Assembly: GCA_009782955.1 (NCBI GenBank)
Contig: WRIB01000020.1
Span: forward strand, 1-42,781
Origin: Treponema sp.
Lineage (GTDB): Bacteria; Spirochaetota; Spirochaetia; Treponematales; Breznakiellaceae
Direction of reading: 5' to 3'
DNA length: 42,781 nt
Position numbers and translations under genes: made by a program. The notes under the pieces are model-generated. The model saw only the letters and a program-made list of their open reading frames with translations. It was not told the origin of the DNA and ran no database searches. Position 1 is the first letter of the stretch; the number at the start of each line of letters is the position of its first letter. This document shows positions 22,912 through 30,527 of the stretch, in pieces.

Positions 22912-22940
22912 TTGCGGATTTTGCCCGTATGGTGTATTTT
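22912..22940 (+). promoter_or_regulatory. Candidate promoter of the P83/100-like gene
   Basis: TTGCGG (22912-22917) and TATTTT (22935-22940), 17 nt apart, give a leader of about 65 nt before ATG 23013. The 180-nt gap after the beta-propeller gene otherwise holds only a decayed sequence resembling the TTCCAAAA palindrome (about 22964-22983). Confidence 0.35.
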
Positions 22941-23012
22941 ATTAGGGTAACCATTTTCAAAAAACTGAAGGTTTTAAAAAGCCTCAGAGCATATCCAAAA
23001 AGGAGCATTATT

Positions 23013-24776
23013 ATGAAAAATCCTTTTCGCATGGTATTAATGGCCGTTTTGTTTCTGGCGGTTGTTTTTACGGTTAATGCCCAAAATGTTAACCGGGAAG
23101 AACTGGAAACCAACCAGGCAACGGTAAACTTTATCAATTATGAAGGGCCCCATTCACGGATTGATACGGTAGAACAAATCCGGAATATCGGGTATGAACT
23201 GGGACGCGCTGTCAGAAACGGCGCCGCCAGGGCAGGAGCGGCAAACCGTTATTTTGTAATCCACTGTGTGGGCGATACCGACGGAGATAAGTTCGATGCT
23301 GATGTATTTGGACTGGGACCGGATGTCGGCGTAGACCACATCAGAAACCTCAGGCTGATTATTCAGGGGTATCTTCAGGGCGCTTACGATTACAGCGCCG
23401 CGGATGCCTCGGTTCTGGCCCGTTATGTTACGATTTACAATGCCGTTTTCCGGGGAGACTGGGATTTCTATACAACACGGTATAAAAACGTTGTTGTCGA
23501 TAACCTTGTTCGGGAAAGAGCAGGCCTTTCGATCCGTTATGATGAATGGCCCGGCCAAACCTTAATGACCATACCTCTGGGAACAGGAGCGCCGGGTTCT
23601 CTCAGCGCAATTGACACTTCCGGCCTTACCGACCCTGCGGTAATTGATTCTTTGCGAAGCGAAGAAGGCAGAGGTATCGAAGATCGTCAGGACATGGTTG
23701 ATCTGAAAGAACGGGAAGCTGAAGAAGCTAACCAAAGCGCAACGCTTCAACGAGAAGCAATAGCTGAAGAAGAAAAGAACATACAGCGTAACCGGGAAGA
23801 AAGCAGCAGTACCCAGCAGCGGATTGAACAGCAGCAACAGCAGGCACAGCAGCAGCAGCAGCAGGCACAGCAGCAGCAACAGCAGGCACAGCAGCAGCAA
23901 CAGCAGGCACAGCAGCAGCAGCAGCAGGCACAGCAGGACGAAGCCGCCGGCAAAATAACGGCGGAAGAATCCCAACGGCAGCAGGAACAAGCACGGCAAC
24001 AGCAGGAACAAGCACGGCAGCAACAGGAACTGGCTCAGCAGCAACAGGAACAAGCTCAGCAGAGGGAGCAGGAACTGGCCCAAGAACAAATGGCCAATGA
24101 ACAACGTCAACAGGAAATAGCTGAGCGTGAACAGGAACAGGAACAACGCCGCCAGGATGCAGATGCAGCCCAGCAGCTGGCCGATCAAAAAACCGAGGAA
24201 GCCCAGCAGGAACGGCAGCAGATTGCCCAGGATCAGCAGGAAATGATTGATTCGGGCAGCACGACAGGTGCAGCAATAGCCAGTGCAACCCCCGGAACAC
24301 CCAGCGTCAATGGCCTCCTGGCAGCAGGAATATTACAGAGCAACACCTCATTGGGCCGCCTCCTGCGAGTTGATCCCAATAATGGAAATGTTGTTCAGAC
24401 ATCCCCCATGACATCGGTAAATACCAGAACGGTTACCATTTCAGGCAACCGGATCTTTGCTATTGCCGGAATCAACCGCGGAAATGCGGCAATCAGGCTC
24501 GTTGAAATGAACAATGATTCTCTGGAAATGCTCAAGCAGGGAGACGATGATATTAATCAGAACAGTTTGCTTTGGACAAATGGTAATAATCTCTACGCAA
24601 TTGTTATAGTAGATGGTAAAGATTACCTGGCCCGGTTTGACACTAACCTGGTAAAACAAGCCCAGACCGCTGTGGAGGTACACCCCTACGCTTCCTGTAT
24701 ATTCCAGGGAGACCGGATTCTTACCCAAAAGCTCGACGGTACGCCGCTGCTTCTTAACGGACAGACACTAAGATGA
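23013..24776 (+). CDS. P83/100-like spirochete antigen with a Gln-rich coiled-coil
   Basis: 587 residues from ATG 23013 (AAGGAG 7 nt upstream). A signal peptide (about 1-22, ending VNAQ) is followed by an N-terminal domain (about 25-215) and a long Glu/Gln-rich helix (about 215-415) that includes five QQQQQAQ heptads. The C-terminal domain (about 430-587) reads as short beta-repeat strands (SLGRLLRVDPNNGNVVQTSPM, ISGNRIFAIAGI). This order matches the P83/100 family of Borrelia and Treponema, exported proteins of unknown function. The coiled coil should form a rod in the periplasm. The gene is followed by two hairpins before the PHP gene. Confidence 0.75.
   Translation: MKNPFRMVLMAVLFLAVVFTVNAQNVNREELETNQATVNFINYEGPHSRIDTVEQIRNIGYELGRAVRNGAARAGAANRYFVIHCVGDTDGDKFDADVFGLGPDVGVDHIRNLRLIIQGYLQGAYDYSAADASVLARYVTIYNAVFRGDWDFYTTRYKNVVVDNLVRERAGLSIRYDEWPGQTLMTIPLGTGAPGSLSAIDTSGLTDPAVIDSLRSEEGRGIEDRQDMVDLKEREAEEANQSATLQREAIAEEEKNIQRNREESSSTQQRIEQQQQQAQQQQQQAQQQQQQAQQQQQQAQQQQQQAQQDEAAGKITAEESQRQQEQARQQQEQARQQQELAQQQQEQAQQREQELAQEQMANEQRQQEIAEREQEQEQRRQDADAAQQLADQKTEEAQQERQQIAQDQQEMIDSGSTTGAAIASATPGTPSVNGLLAAGILQSNTSLGRLLRVDPNNGNVVQTSPMTSVNTRTVTISGNRIFAIAGINRGNAAIRLVEMNNDSLEMLKQGDDDINQNSLLWTNGNNLYAIVIVDGKDYLARFDTNLVKQAQTAVEVHPYASCIFQGDRILTQKLDGTPLLLNGQTLR
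23829..23933 (+). repeat. Five 21-bp tandem repeats (QQQQQAQ coding)
   Basis: Five contiguous 21-bp units made of CAG/CAA triplets with one GCA each. Synonymous CAG/CAA changes occur between units. The unit encodes a seven-residue heptad, so copy-number change keeps both the reading frame and the coiled-coil phase. Such tracts are prone to slippage. Confidence 0.9.
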
Positions 24777-24786
24777 ATCTAAGGTA

Positions 24787-24817
24787 GGTGTTCCAAAAAC
24801 TGAAGTTTTGGAACACC
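24787..24817. repeat. 12-bp palindrome related to the one at 3330
   Basis: GGTGTTCCAAAA (24787-24798) pairs with 24806-24817 around a 7-nt loop. It shares TGTTCCAAAA and its complement with the 3330-3360 palindrome while the loops differ. It lies 10 nt after the P83/100-like stop; there is no T-run after it, so termination by it is doubtful. Confidence 0.7.
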
Positions 24818-24835
24818 CTCAGATAAACATTGGCG

Positions 24836-24869
24836 CCTCAATCAAGACTTAAAAGAGCCTTGATTGAGG
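24836..24869 (+). promoter_or_regulatory. Hairpin sequestering the ribosome-binding site of the PHP gene
   Basis: CCTCAATCAAG (24836-24846) pairs perfectly with CTTGATTGAGG (24859-24869) around a 12-nt loop. The 3' arm contains GAGG (24866-24869), the only Shine-Dalgarno-like sequence for ATG 24879. When folded, the site is closed, so translation may depend on temperature, a ligand or readthrough. Confidence 0.6.
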
Positions 24870-24878
24870 TATGGAATT

Positions 24879-25769
24879 ATGTCGAAAATAGATTTGCACA
24901 TTCATTCAAGATTCAGCAGTGACGGCGAAATTCCGGTCAACCGTATTCTGGAAATGTGTTCCCTAACAGGAATGAAACTCGTATCAATAACAGATCATAA
25001 CTCTGTAGAAGGTGTAAGCGAAGCCATGGAAACAACGGATGTCGAAGTTGTTCCCGGTGTTGAACTGGACTGTATTTACAGGGGATTAAATCTTCACCTG
25101 CTCGGATATGGCTTTGATCACACAAATAAAGCGTTTTTAAAAATTGAGGAAGATATTCTTAATCAGGAAAAAGATGCAGGTGAGAAAAGAATCCGTCTGT
25201 TCCAAAAGGCAACCGGTATTCCGCTTGATATTGCGGAAATTCTTAATTCAGAGCACGCAGATATTATCAGCGGAGAATTAATCGCAGAACATGCTCTGGC
25301 AATAAAAAACATCGGGGATTATGATGTATTAAAACCATACCTGCCGGGCGGAGAAAAGGCCGATATGCCCTATGTACGGATTTACTGGGATTTTTTTGCT
25401 CCGGATAAACCGGCATACGTACCAATTCGGTATATTTCTTTACCGGATGCAATAAAACTTATCCACAATGCAAACGGGATGACAGTATTGGCACATCCCG
25501 GACAGAACCTGTCCGGTAATTTCAGCCTGTTACCTGATATTATTTCGGAAGGTCTTGACGGAATCGAAGTATACTCTTCTTACCATTCCGCAGAAGATGC
25601 CGCCTATTTTCTTGATATCGCCAAACAAAACCGGCTGCTGGTCAGCTGCGGAAGTGATTTTCACGGAAAGAACAAACCAGCCATTCAGCTTGGAGGCCAC
25701 GGCGCCTTGCTTGACGATGAAGAAATTATAACCTCATTCCACCATAAACTTATTGGAGAAAAAAAATGA
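24879..25769 (+). CDS. PHP-domain metal-dependent phosphoesterase
   Basis: 296 residues. N-terminal DLHIHSRFSSDGE (His/Asp metal ligands), SITDHNSVEGV, then VVPGVELDC, LAHPGQN and the C-terminal CGSDFHGKNKP are the PHP-domain metal-binding motifs in order. The layout with a helical insert (about 90-185) matches the YciV/TrpH-like group, some of which hydrolyse 3',5'-nucleoside bisphosphates or short RNA 5' ends. The specific substrate is not determinable. The ATG at 24879 is preferred over an upstream in-frame ATG because it starts the conserved motif. It overlaps the nitroreductase gene by 4 nt. Confidence 0.87.
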   Translation: MSKIDLHIHSRFSSDGEIPVNRILEMCSLTGMKLVSITDHNSVEGVSEAMETTDVEVVPGVELDCIYRGLNLHLLGYGFDHTNKAFLKIEEDILNQEKDAGEKRIRLFQKATGIPLDIAEILNSEHADIISGELIAEHALAIKNIGDYDVLKPYLPGGEKADMPYVRIYWDFFAPDKPAYVPIRYISLPDAIKLIHNANGMTVLAHPGQNLSGNFSLLPDIISEGLDGIEVYSSYHSAEDAAYFLDIAKQNRLLVSCGSDFHGKNKPAIQLGGHGALLDDEEIITSFHHKLIGEKK

Positions 25770-26269
25770 ATTCATCTATTAAAAACCGGCGAAGTATCAG
25801 AAAGTACAAATCGGACAAACCTGTTACAAAAGACCAGCTTAACCAGCTTCTGGAAGCTGCCATGATGGCGCCTTCCGCCTGCAATTCGCGTCCATGGGAA
25901 TTTATCGCCGTTACAAAACGGGAAATTCTTGATGAAATTGCAAGGATTCACCCTTTTGCAAAAATGTGTAAAACCGCAACGGCCGCCATTATTGTAGTGG
26001 CAATTCCTCAGGAAGGCATGCCTTCGGGTTATTTCTCGCAAGACTGTGCTGCAGCCACGCAGAATATACTTTTGGAGGCCGTCGCAATAGGACTCGGCGC
26101 CTGCTGGTGCGGCGTCTATCCCAGGGGAGAGCGGATAGATTCTTTACGCAAACTCTTTAATATCAACGAGCCGAAAATTCTTTTTAATGTTATCGCCGTC
26201 GGAACTCCCGACGAAGCGCCTGAGCAAAAAGGCTTTTTCGAAGAAGCGAGAGTTACATATATAGAATAA
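25766..26269 (+). CDS. Nitroreductase-family FMN oxidoreductase
   Basis: 167 residues. The family N-terminus RRSIRKYKSDKPVTKDQLNQLLEAAMMAPSACNSRPWEF binds FMN; AAATQNILLEAVAIGLGACWCGVYP and NVIAVGTPDEAP follow. FMN-dependent NAD(P)H oxidation of nitro compounds or quinones is the known activity; the physiological substrate is unknown. Translation is coupled to the PHP gene through ATGA. Confidence 0.9.
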   Translation: MNSSIKNRRSIRKYKSDKPVTKDQLNQLLEAAMMAPSACNSRPWEFIAVTKREILDEIARIHPFAKMCKTATAAIIVVAIPQEGMPSGYFSQDCAAATQNILLEAVAIGLGACWCGVYPRGERIDSLRKLFNINEPKILFNVIAVGTPDEAPEQKGFFEEARVTYIE

Positions 26270-26288
26270 TTGCAGTTATTTTCTCAGA

Positions 26289-28832
26289 TTAAACCAAAGT
26301 TCTTGCAATGCGGACTATGTCCGCAAAGACCCCGCCTGCTGTAACCTGAGCCCCTGCGCCGGGGCCCTTAATTACCATAGGAAGTTTTGAATAGCGGTCG
26401 CTTGTAATAACTACCATATTGTCGGAATCTTTTAGGCCAAGAAAAGGACTGTCCGCTTTTTCGCTTCGTAATGACAGCGTTGCTTTACCTGCTTCGATAA
26501 CGGCGACATAACGCAGGCCTCTTCCTTCCGCCGCAGCTTTTGCTCTGCGAGTTTCAAAATCCGCATCGCATTTTTCCAGCTCTTTAAAGAAGCTTTCAAT
26601 GTCAGGAGCTTTAAAACAAGCTGCGGGAAGCAAGCTTTCTATTTTCAGGTTGTTGTATTCCATTTTCATGCCGCATTCGCGGGCAAGGATCAAGGCTTTT
26701 CTTGCTGCGTCCATGGCATTAAGATCATCTCTTGGATCGGGTTCCGAATAACCAAGAGCTTTTGCTTCGCTAACCAGGGCGGAAAAAGTTTTACTGCCGT
26801 CAAAATTATTAAAAATATACGAAAGCGTTCCCGAAAGAACCGCTTCGATACGACGAACACGATCGCCGGATAGAAATAAATCACGCAATGTCGAGATAAC
26901 CGGCAGTCCTGCACAAACCGTTGTTTCATAGAGATACGGTATTCCCCTTTCACGGGAATAGCCAACAAGCATGCGGTAGTATTCATAAGTCCCTGCATTG
27001 GCTCTTTTATTCGGCGTAATAACCGGAATTGCGCCGGTAATAATATCACCGTAAGAAGCGGCAACATCATCGCTGGCAGTACAATCACAAAAAGCCGTAT
27101 TGGGAAGATTATATGACTTCATTGTATCAATAAACTTATTTAAATCAAACATAACAGGAGATGTATCGTTTGTTTTTTTGTTGAGTATTTTTTTTACCTT
27201 ACCGGGTTCCAGACCTTGAGTATTAAAGATCATTCCATGTGAATTTCCCGCCCCAACCAGGGAAATCTTGATTTGATAGGTATCAGCCAGAATTTCCTGC
27301 TGCAAAGAAAGTTGATCCAGCAGAGTCCCGCCGATAAGGCCAGTACCCAAAAGAAAAAGGTTAACCGACCGGATCCCCGCAAGAAAGAACGCTTCGTGTA
27401 TTGCATTCAGGGCTTTTGATTCATCCGAGCGGGATATTACCAAAGAGATATTCAGTTCCGAAGAACCCTGGGCAATGGCAACTATATTTACCCCGTTTCG
27501 GCCCAAAGCATGGAAGACTTTGCCGGAAATACCTGATACTTGTTTCATCCTGCCGCCCACGACAGCAATAATGGCAAGGTCTTCTTCCGCCACAGGTTCG
27601 TCGACCAGTCCCCCCAAAATTTCCTGGCCGAATTCCTCCCGCAAGGCAAACAATGCTTCATCTCCAAATGCAGAATCCACCGCTGCACAGATCGAGTATT
27701 CGCTGGCTGCCTGACTAATAAGAATCACACTAATTTTCTGCCTGGCCAATGCACCGAAGAAACGTGATGAAAAACCTGCTACCCCCATCATTCCCGGGCC
27801 TTGCAGACGTATCAGTGTTACTTTAGGCAGAGAACTAATCCCCCTGATTGGATATTCGCTCGGTTCGGCTTTAACGGTAATTTTTGTTCCGGGACTTTCG
27901 GGATTAAATGAATTCCGTATAACAATCGGAATTTTTTTGTCAAGAGCCGGTTTAATCGTGGGAGGATAAAGAACTTTTGCCCCAAAATGGGAAAGTTCCA
28001 TTGCCTCTTCGTAAGAAAGTGAGTTTATTCTGAAAGCGTTTTTAACGAGCTTTGGATCGGCAGTCAGTATCCCGTCCACATCTGTCCATATCTCCACTAT
28101 GTCAGCACGCAGAGCAGCTCCGTAAACAGCGGCAGTTAAATCAGAACCGCCTCTGCCCAGCGTTGCAGTGGAACCATCTTCGGTACGGCCGATAAAACCT
28201 GACGCAACAAAAAGTGTTTGGTCTTCGGAAGGTGAATTCTTTTTTCCGTAAACCTGTCCAACCGTGTCCTTTATGCGCATGTAGCTTTCGCCGCGAATAA
28301 TACGAGCGGCGCCGAAGTTTCTGTCGGTAACAATTACTTCACGGGAATCAAGGTACTTTGCAGGAATACCGGAAACACGGAGTATACGGGCAATGAGGGG
28401 AGCGGAAAGACGCTCACCATAGCTCATAATGCTGTCCATAACCCGCGGAGAAATCTCCCGCAGTATAGCAATACCATCCAGCATACGGGAAAGCTCGGCA
28501 AAGGATTGTTCTATTTCCGCAGCAGCTTCTTTTCTTTCTTCGTTTTTAAGGAAAGCAGCACTTAGTTCCAAATGGCGCTTCTTCATAGCTGCAATTGATT
28601 TCGCAACATTTTGCATGGAACTTGAATGCAACCCATCATTAACACAGTCAGTACCTGAAGCATCCTTTGCATCAGCAGCAGCTTTAATAAGACCATCGGT
28701 AATACCCGACAGTGCGGACACTACCATAACCTTTACTTTATTCTCGTGTTCGGAATTTTTAAGAATGGAAATAAGATTGGCAAGAGATTCTTTTGTTCCT
28801 ACGGATGTACCGCCAAATTTGCATACCAGCAT
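26289..28832 (-). CDS. thrA: Bifunctional aspartokinase / homoserine dehydrogenase
   Basis: 847 residues. Aspartokinase domain: KFGGTSVGT at the N-terminus and GRGGSDLTAAVYGAAL at about 235, followed by two ACT domains (about 340-490) that usually give feedback inhibition by threonine. Homoserine dehydrogenase domain: LFLLGTGLIGGTLLDQL (about 500) for NAD(P), TPNKRANAG, the SGTLSYIFNN segment and SEPDPRDDLNAMDAARKALILARE. It catalyses the first and third steps from aspartate to homoserine. TTGAAA-18-TACAAT ends 7 nt before the ATG with no Shine-Dalgarno. It is divergent from the cysteine desulfurase gene, with the two promoters interleaved. Confidence 0.94.
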   Translation of the reverse strand: MLVCKFGGTSVGTKESLANLISILKNSEHENKVKVMVVSALSGITDGLIKAAADAKDASGTDCVNDGLHSSSMQNVAKSIAAMKKRHLELSAAFLKNEERKEAAAEIEQSFAELSRMLDGIAILREISPRVMDSIMSYGERLSAPLIARILRVSGIPAKYLDSREVIVTDRNFGAARIIRGESYMRIKDTVGQVYGKKNSPSEDQTLFVASGFIGRTEDGSTATLGRGGSDLTAAVYGAALRADIVEIWTDVDGILTADPKLVKNAFRINSLSYEEAMELSHFGAKVLYPPTIKPALDKKIPIVIRNSFNPESPGTKITVKAEPSEYPIRGISSLPKVTLIRLQGPGMMGVAGFSSRFFGALARQKISVILISQAASEYSICAAVDSAFGDEALFALREEFGQEILGGLVDEPVAEEDLAIIAVVGGRMKQVSGISGKVFHALGRNGVNIVAIAQGSSELNISLVISRSDESKALNAIHEAFFLAGIRSVNLFLLGTGLIGGTLLDQLSLQQEILADTYQIKISLVGAGNSHGMIFNTQGLEPGKVKKILNKKTNDTSPVMFDLNKFIDTMKSYNLPNTAFCDCTASDDVAASYGDIITGAIPVITPNKRANAGTYEYYRMLVGYSRERGIPYLYETTVCAGLPVISTLRDLFLSGDRVRRIEAVLSGTLSYIFNNFDGSKTFSALVSEAKALGYSEPDPRDDLNAMDAARKALILARECGMKMEYNNLKIESLLPAACFKAPDIESFFKELEKCDADFETRRAKAAAEGRGLRYVAVIEAGKATLSLRSEKADSPFLGLKDSDNMVVITSDRYSKLPMVIKGPGAGAQVTAGGVFADIVRIARTLV

Positions 28833-28839
28833 AAAAATT

Positions 28840-28869
28840 ATTGTACTACGCTTGCCCGGTCAGTTTCAA
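28840..28869 (-). promoter_or_regulatory. thrA promoter, leaderless type
   Basis: Minus strand: TTGAAA (28864-28869), 18-nt spacer, TACAAT (28840-28845), then 7 nt to ATG 28832. It overlaps the opposite-facing promoter at 28852-28880, so the two polymerases should compete. Confidence 0.55.
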
Positions 28870-28880
28870 TCAGTTATTAT
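28852..28880 (+). promoter_or_regulatory. Promoter of the cysteine desulfurase operon, leaderless type
   Basis: TTGCCC (28852-28857), 17-nt spacer, TATTAT (28875-28880), then 6 nt to ATG 28887. No Shine-Dalgarno is visible upstream of the ATG. Confidence 0.55.
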
Positions 28881-28886
28881 CTTTTT

Positions 28887-30086
28887 ATGAAGCGTTATTA
28901 TTTTGATTGGGCAGCTACAGCTATTCCCGCAAAAAATATTGCAAACTGCGCAGATAATACGGCGTTTGTTCCTGTTGGCAACCCTTCTTCGATTCATACA
29001 GAAGGAAATGCCGCCCGGCAAGCGTTGGAAAATGCACGGAGAATATGCGCTAAATCATTGGAAGTAAAACCGGAAGAAATTTATTTTACTTCTGGCGGAA
29101 CCGAGTCAAATACTATAGTACTTTTTTCACTACTTACCAAGCCTCGCCGTTTTGTTGACAGCTCTCCGCAGGAAAAAACAAATAAATCTGCCGTCTTCTT
29201 GTATTCGGCAGCAGAACATCCTTCAATCCGGGAAAATATTACATCATTGGAACACCTTGGCATTCCCTGTGCTTCAATAGGGGTAGAGAAAGACGGAAGA
29301 GTAAGCGAAGCAACGCTGGAAAAAACGCTGAAAAAAAATTCCAATACCCGTATGGCGGCTTTAATGACAGTAAATAACGAAACAGGGGCGATTAACGACA
29401 TAAAGGCATTGTCAGCTTTAATCCGTAAAAAGCAGAACAGCGCTATTCACATTCACTGTGATGCGGTTCAGGCATTGGGAAAAATCAAACTGGACCTTTA
29501 TAACTGGGGAATTGATTCGGCTTCGTTCAGCGCACATAAAATCGGAGGCTGCCGGGGTATCGGCTTACTCTGGTTAAAATCTCCCATTACTCCGCTTGTC
29601 CGCGGAGGAGATCAGGAAAAGAAAATCCGTCCCGGAACGGAAAATACTCAAGGTGCAATAAACCTGGCGGAATCGCTGGAAAAACAAATAAAGGCGGAAA
29701 CATCAGAATACAAAGAAGCGTCAGAAAAAATGAAAACACTTATTTCTAAACTACATAAAACCGGTTCCTTTATACCCATACCTTCCGGCAGGGAAGCCGG
29801 GGACAACCGCTTTTCCCCGTGGATTCTTCAGTGTGCGTTTAAGAACAAAAACGGAACGATCATACCCGGAGAAGTGATGGTACGCACACTGGACGAAAAA
29901 GGCTTTGCTGTTTCCACCGGTTCGGCCTGTTCTTCGGCGGACAAAAGACGACCCGTTCTGGAAGCAATGGACATTGACAGAGAAGTCAGCCTTGGCGGCA
30001 TACGTATTTCCCAGGGTTACAGCACAACGATGGAAGAAATAAATTTGCTTGCCGATACAATCACTGCATTGCTTATTACCCTGTAG
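28887..30086 (+). CDS. Cysteine desulfurase-like PLP enzyme (class V), thiI-linked
   Basis: 399 residues. YFDWAATAIP (N-terminus), FTSGGTESNTIV-type PLP loop, AAEHPSI, MTVNNETGAIND, HCDAVQALGK, the PLP lysine in FSAHKIGG, and the sulfur-carrying cysteine in STGSACSS are all present. It removes sulfur from cysteine as an enzyme-bound persulfide. Position upstream of thiI, as with NifZ in Bacillus, suggests it feeds tRNA 4-thiouridine synthesis, while the nifS at 32464 serves iron-sulfur clusters. The start at 28887 fits the family; an upstream ORF extension overlaps thrA and is not used. Confidence 0.87.
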   Translation: MKRYYFDWAATAIPAKNIANCADNTAFVPVGNPSSIHTEGNAARQALENARRICAKSLEVKPEEIYFTSGGTESNTIVLFSLLTKPRRFVDSSPQEKTNKSAVFLYSAAEHPSIRENITSLEHLGIPCASIGVEKDGRVSEATLEKTLKKNSNTRMAALMTVNNETGAINDIKALSALIRKKQNSAIHIHCDAVQALGKIKLDLYNWGIDSASFSAHKIGGCRGIGLLWLKSPITPLVRGGDQEKKIRPGTENTQGAINLAESLEKQIKAETSEYKEASEKMKTLISKLHKTGSFIPIPSGREAGDNRFSPWILQCAFKNKNGTIIPGEVMVRTLDEKGFAVSTGSACSSADKRRPVLEAMDIDREVSLGGIRISQGYSTTMEEINLLADTITALLITL

Positions 30087-30113
30087 TGTAGTATCTTAAT
30101 ACGGAGGTTTATC

Positions 30114-30527
30114 ATGGGAATGGTATTCGAAACTATTACATTAAAAAATGCCGGAGATGTGGCAAATGCTGAACGCGGCTATATTTCTGAGCAAGAAGTC
30201 CGGGAAACTACTGTTAGTGCTGTAGTTGATACCGGTGCTTTTACTTTGGTTATTTCTGAAGAAGTCCGGGAAATACTTGGCTTACGGATACGGGGAACTA
30301 AAAAAGTAACACTTGCTAACGACAAAAGAGAGGTTTGCACGGTAACCGAACCGGTGGAGATTCACTGGAAAAACCGTGACACCACACTGCCGGCTATTGT
30401 CTCGTCGGGCTGGGGCAAAATACTCCTGGGCGCTTTACCGCTTGAAGACATGGATTTGATGGTCGATCCGGTAAACCAAAAACTCGTCGGCGTTCACGGC
30501 GACAAAATAGAGAGTTATATACTATAG
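30114..30527 (+). CDS. Clan AA (retropepsin-like) single-domain aspartic protease
   Basis: 137 residues. The catalytic motif is VDTGAFTLVI (about 38-47), and the C-terminal ILLGALPLEDMDLMVDP segment is the psi-loop and hydrophobic-G motif of retroviral-type aspartic proteases. Such small proteins should dimerise to form one active site. It has GGAGG 5 nt before the ATG and its TAG overlaps the thiI start, placing it inside a sulfur-transfer operon. The role is unknown. A paralogue lies at 38273-38686. Confidence 0.8.
   Translation: MGMVFETITLKNAGDVANAERGYISEQEVRETTVSAVVDTGAFTLVISEEVREILGLRIRGTKKVTLANDKREVCTVTEPVEIHWKNRDTTLPAIVSSGWGKILLGALPLEDMDLMVDPVNQKLVGVHGDKIESYIL

Noticed and set aside
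23562-24300. Long minus-strand ORFs rich in Leu, Ala/Val/Pro or Cys opposite the P83/100-like gene
   Set aside because: They are antisense readings of the CAG/CAA repeat; low complexity and no start signals.
28746-28886. Upstream extension of the thiI-linked cysteine desulfurase
   Set aside because: It lies antisense to the conserved N-terminus of thrA and has no similarity to the family.
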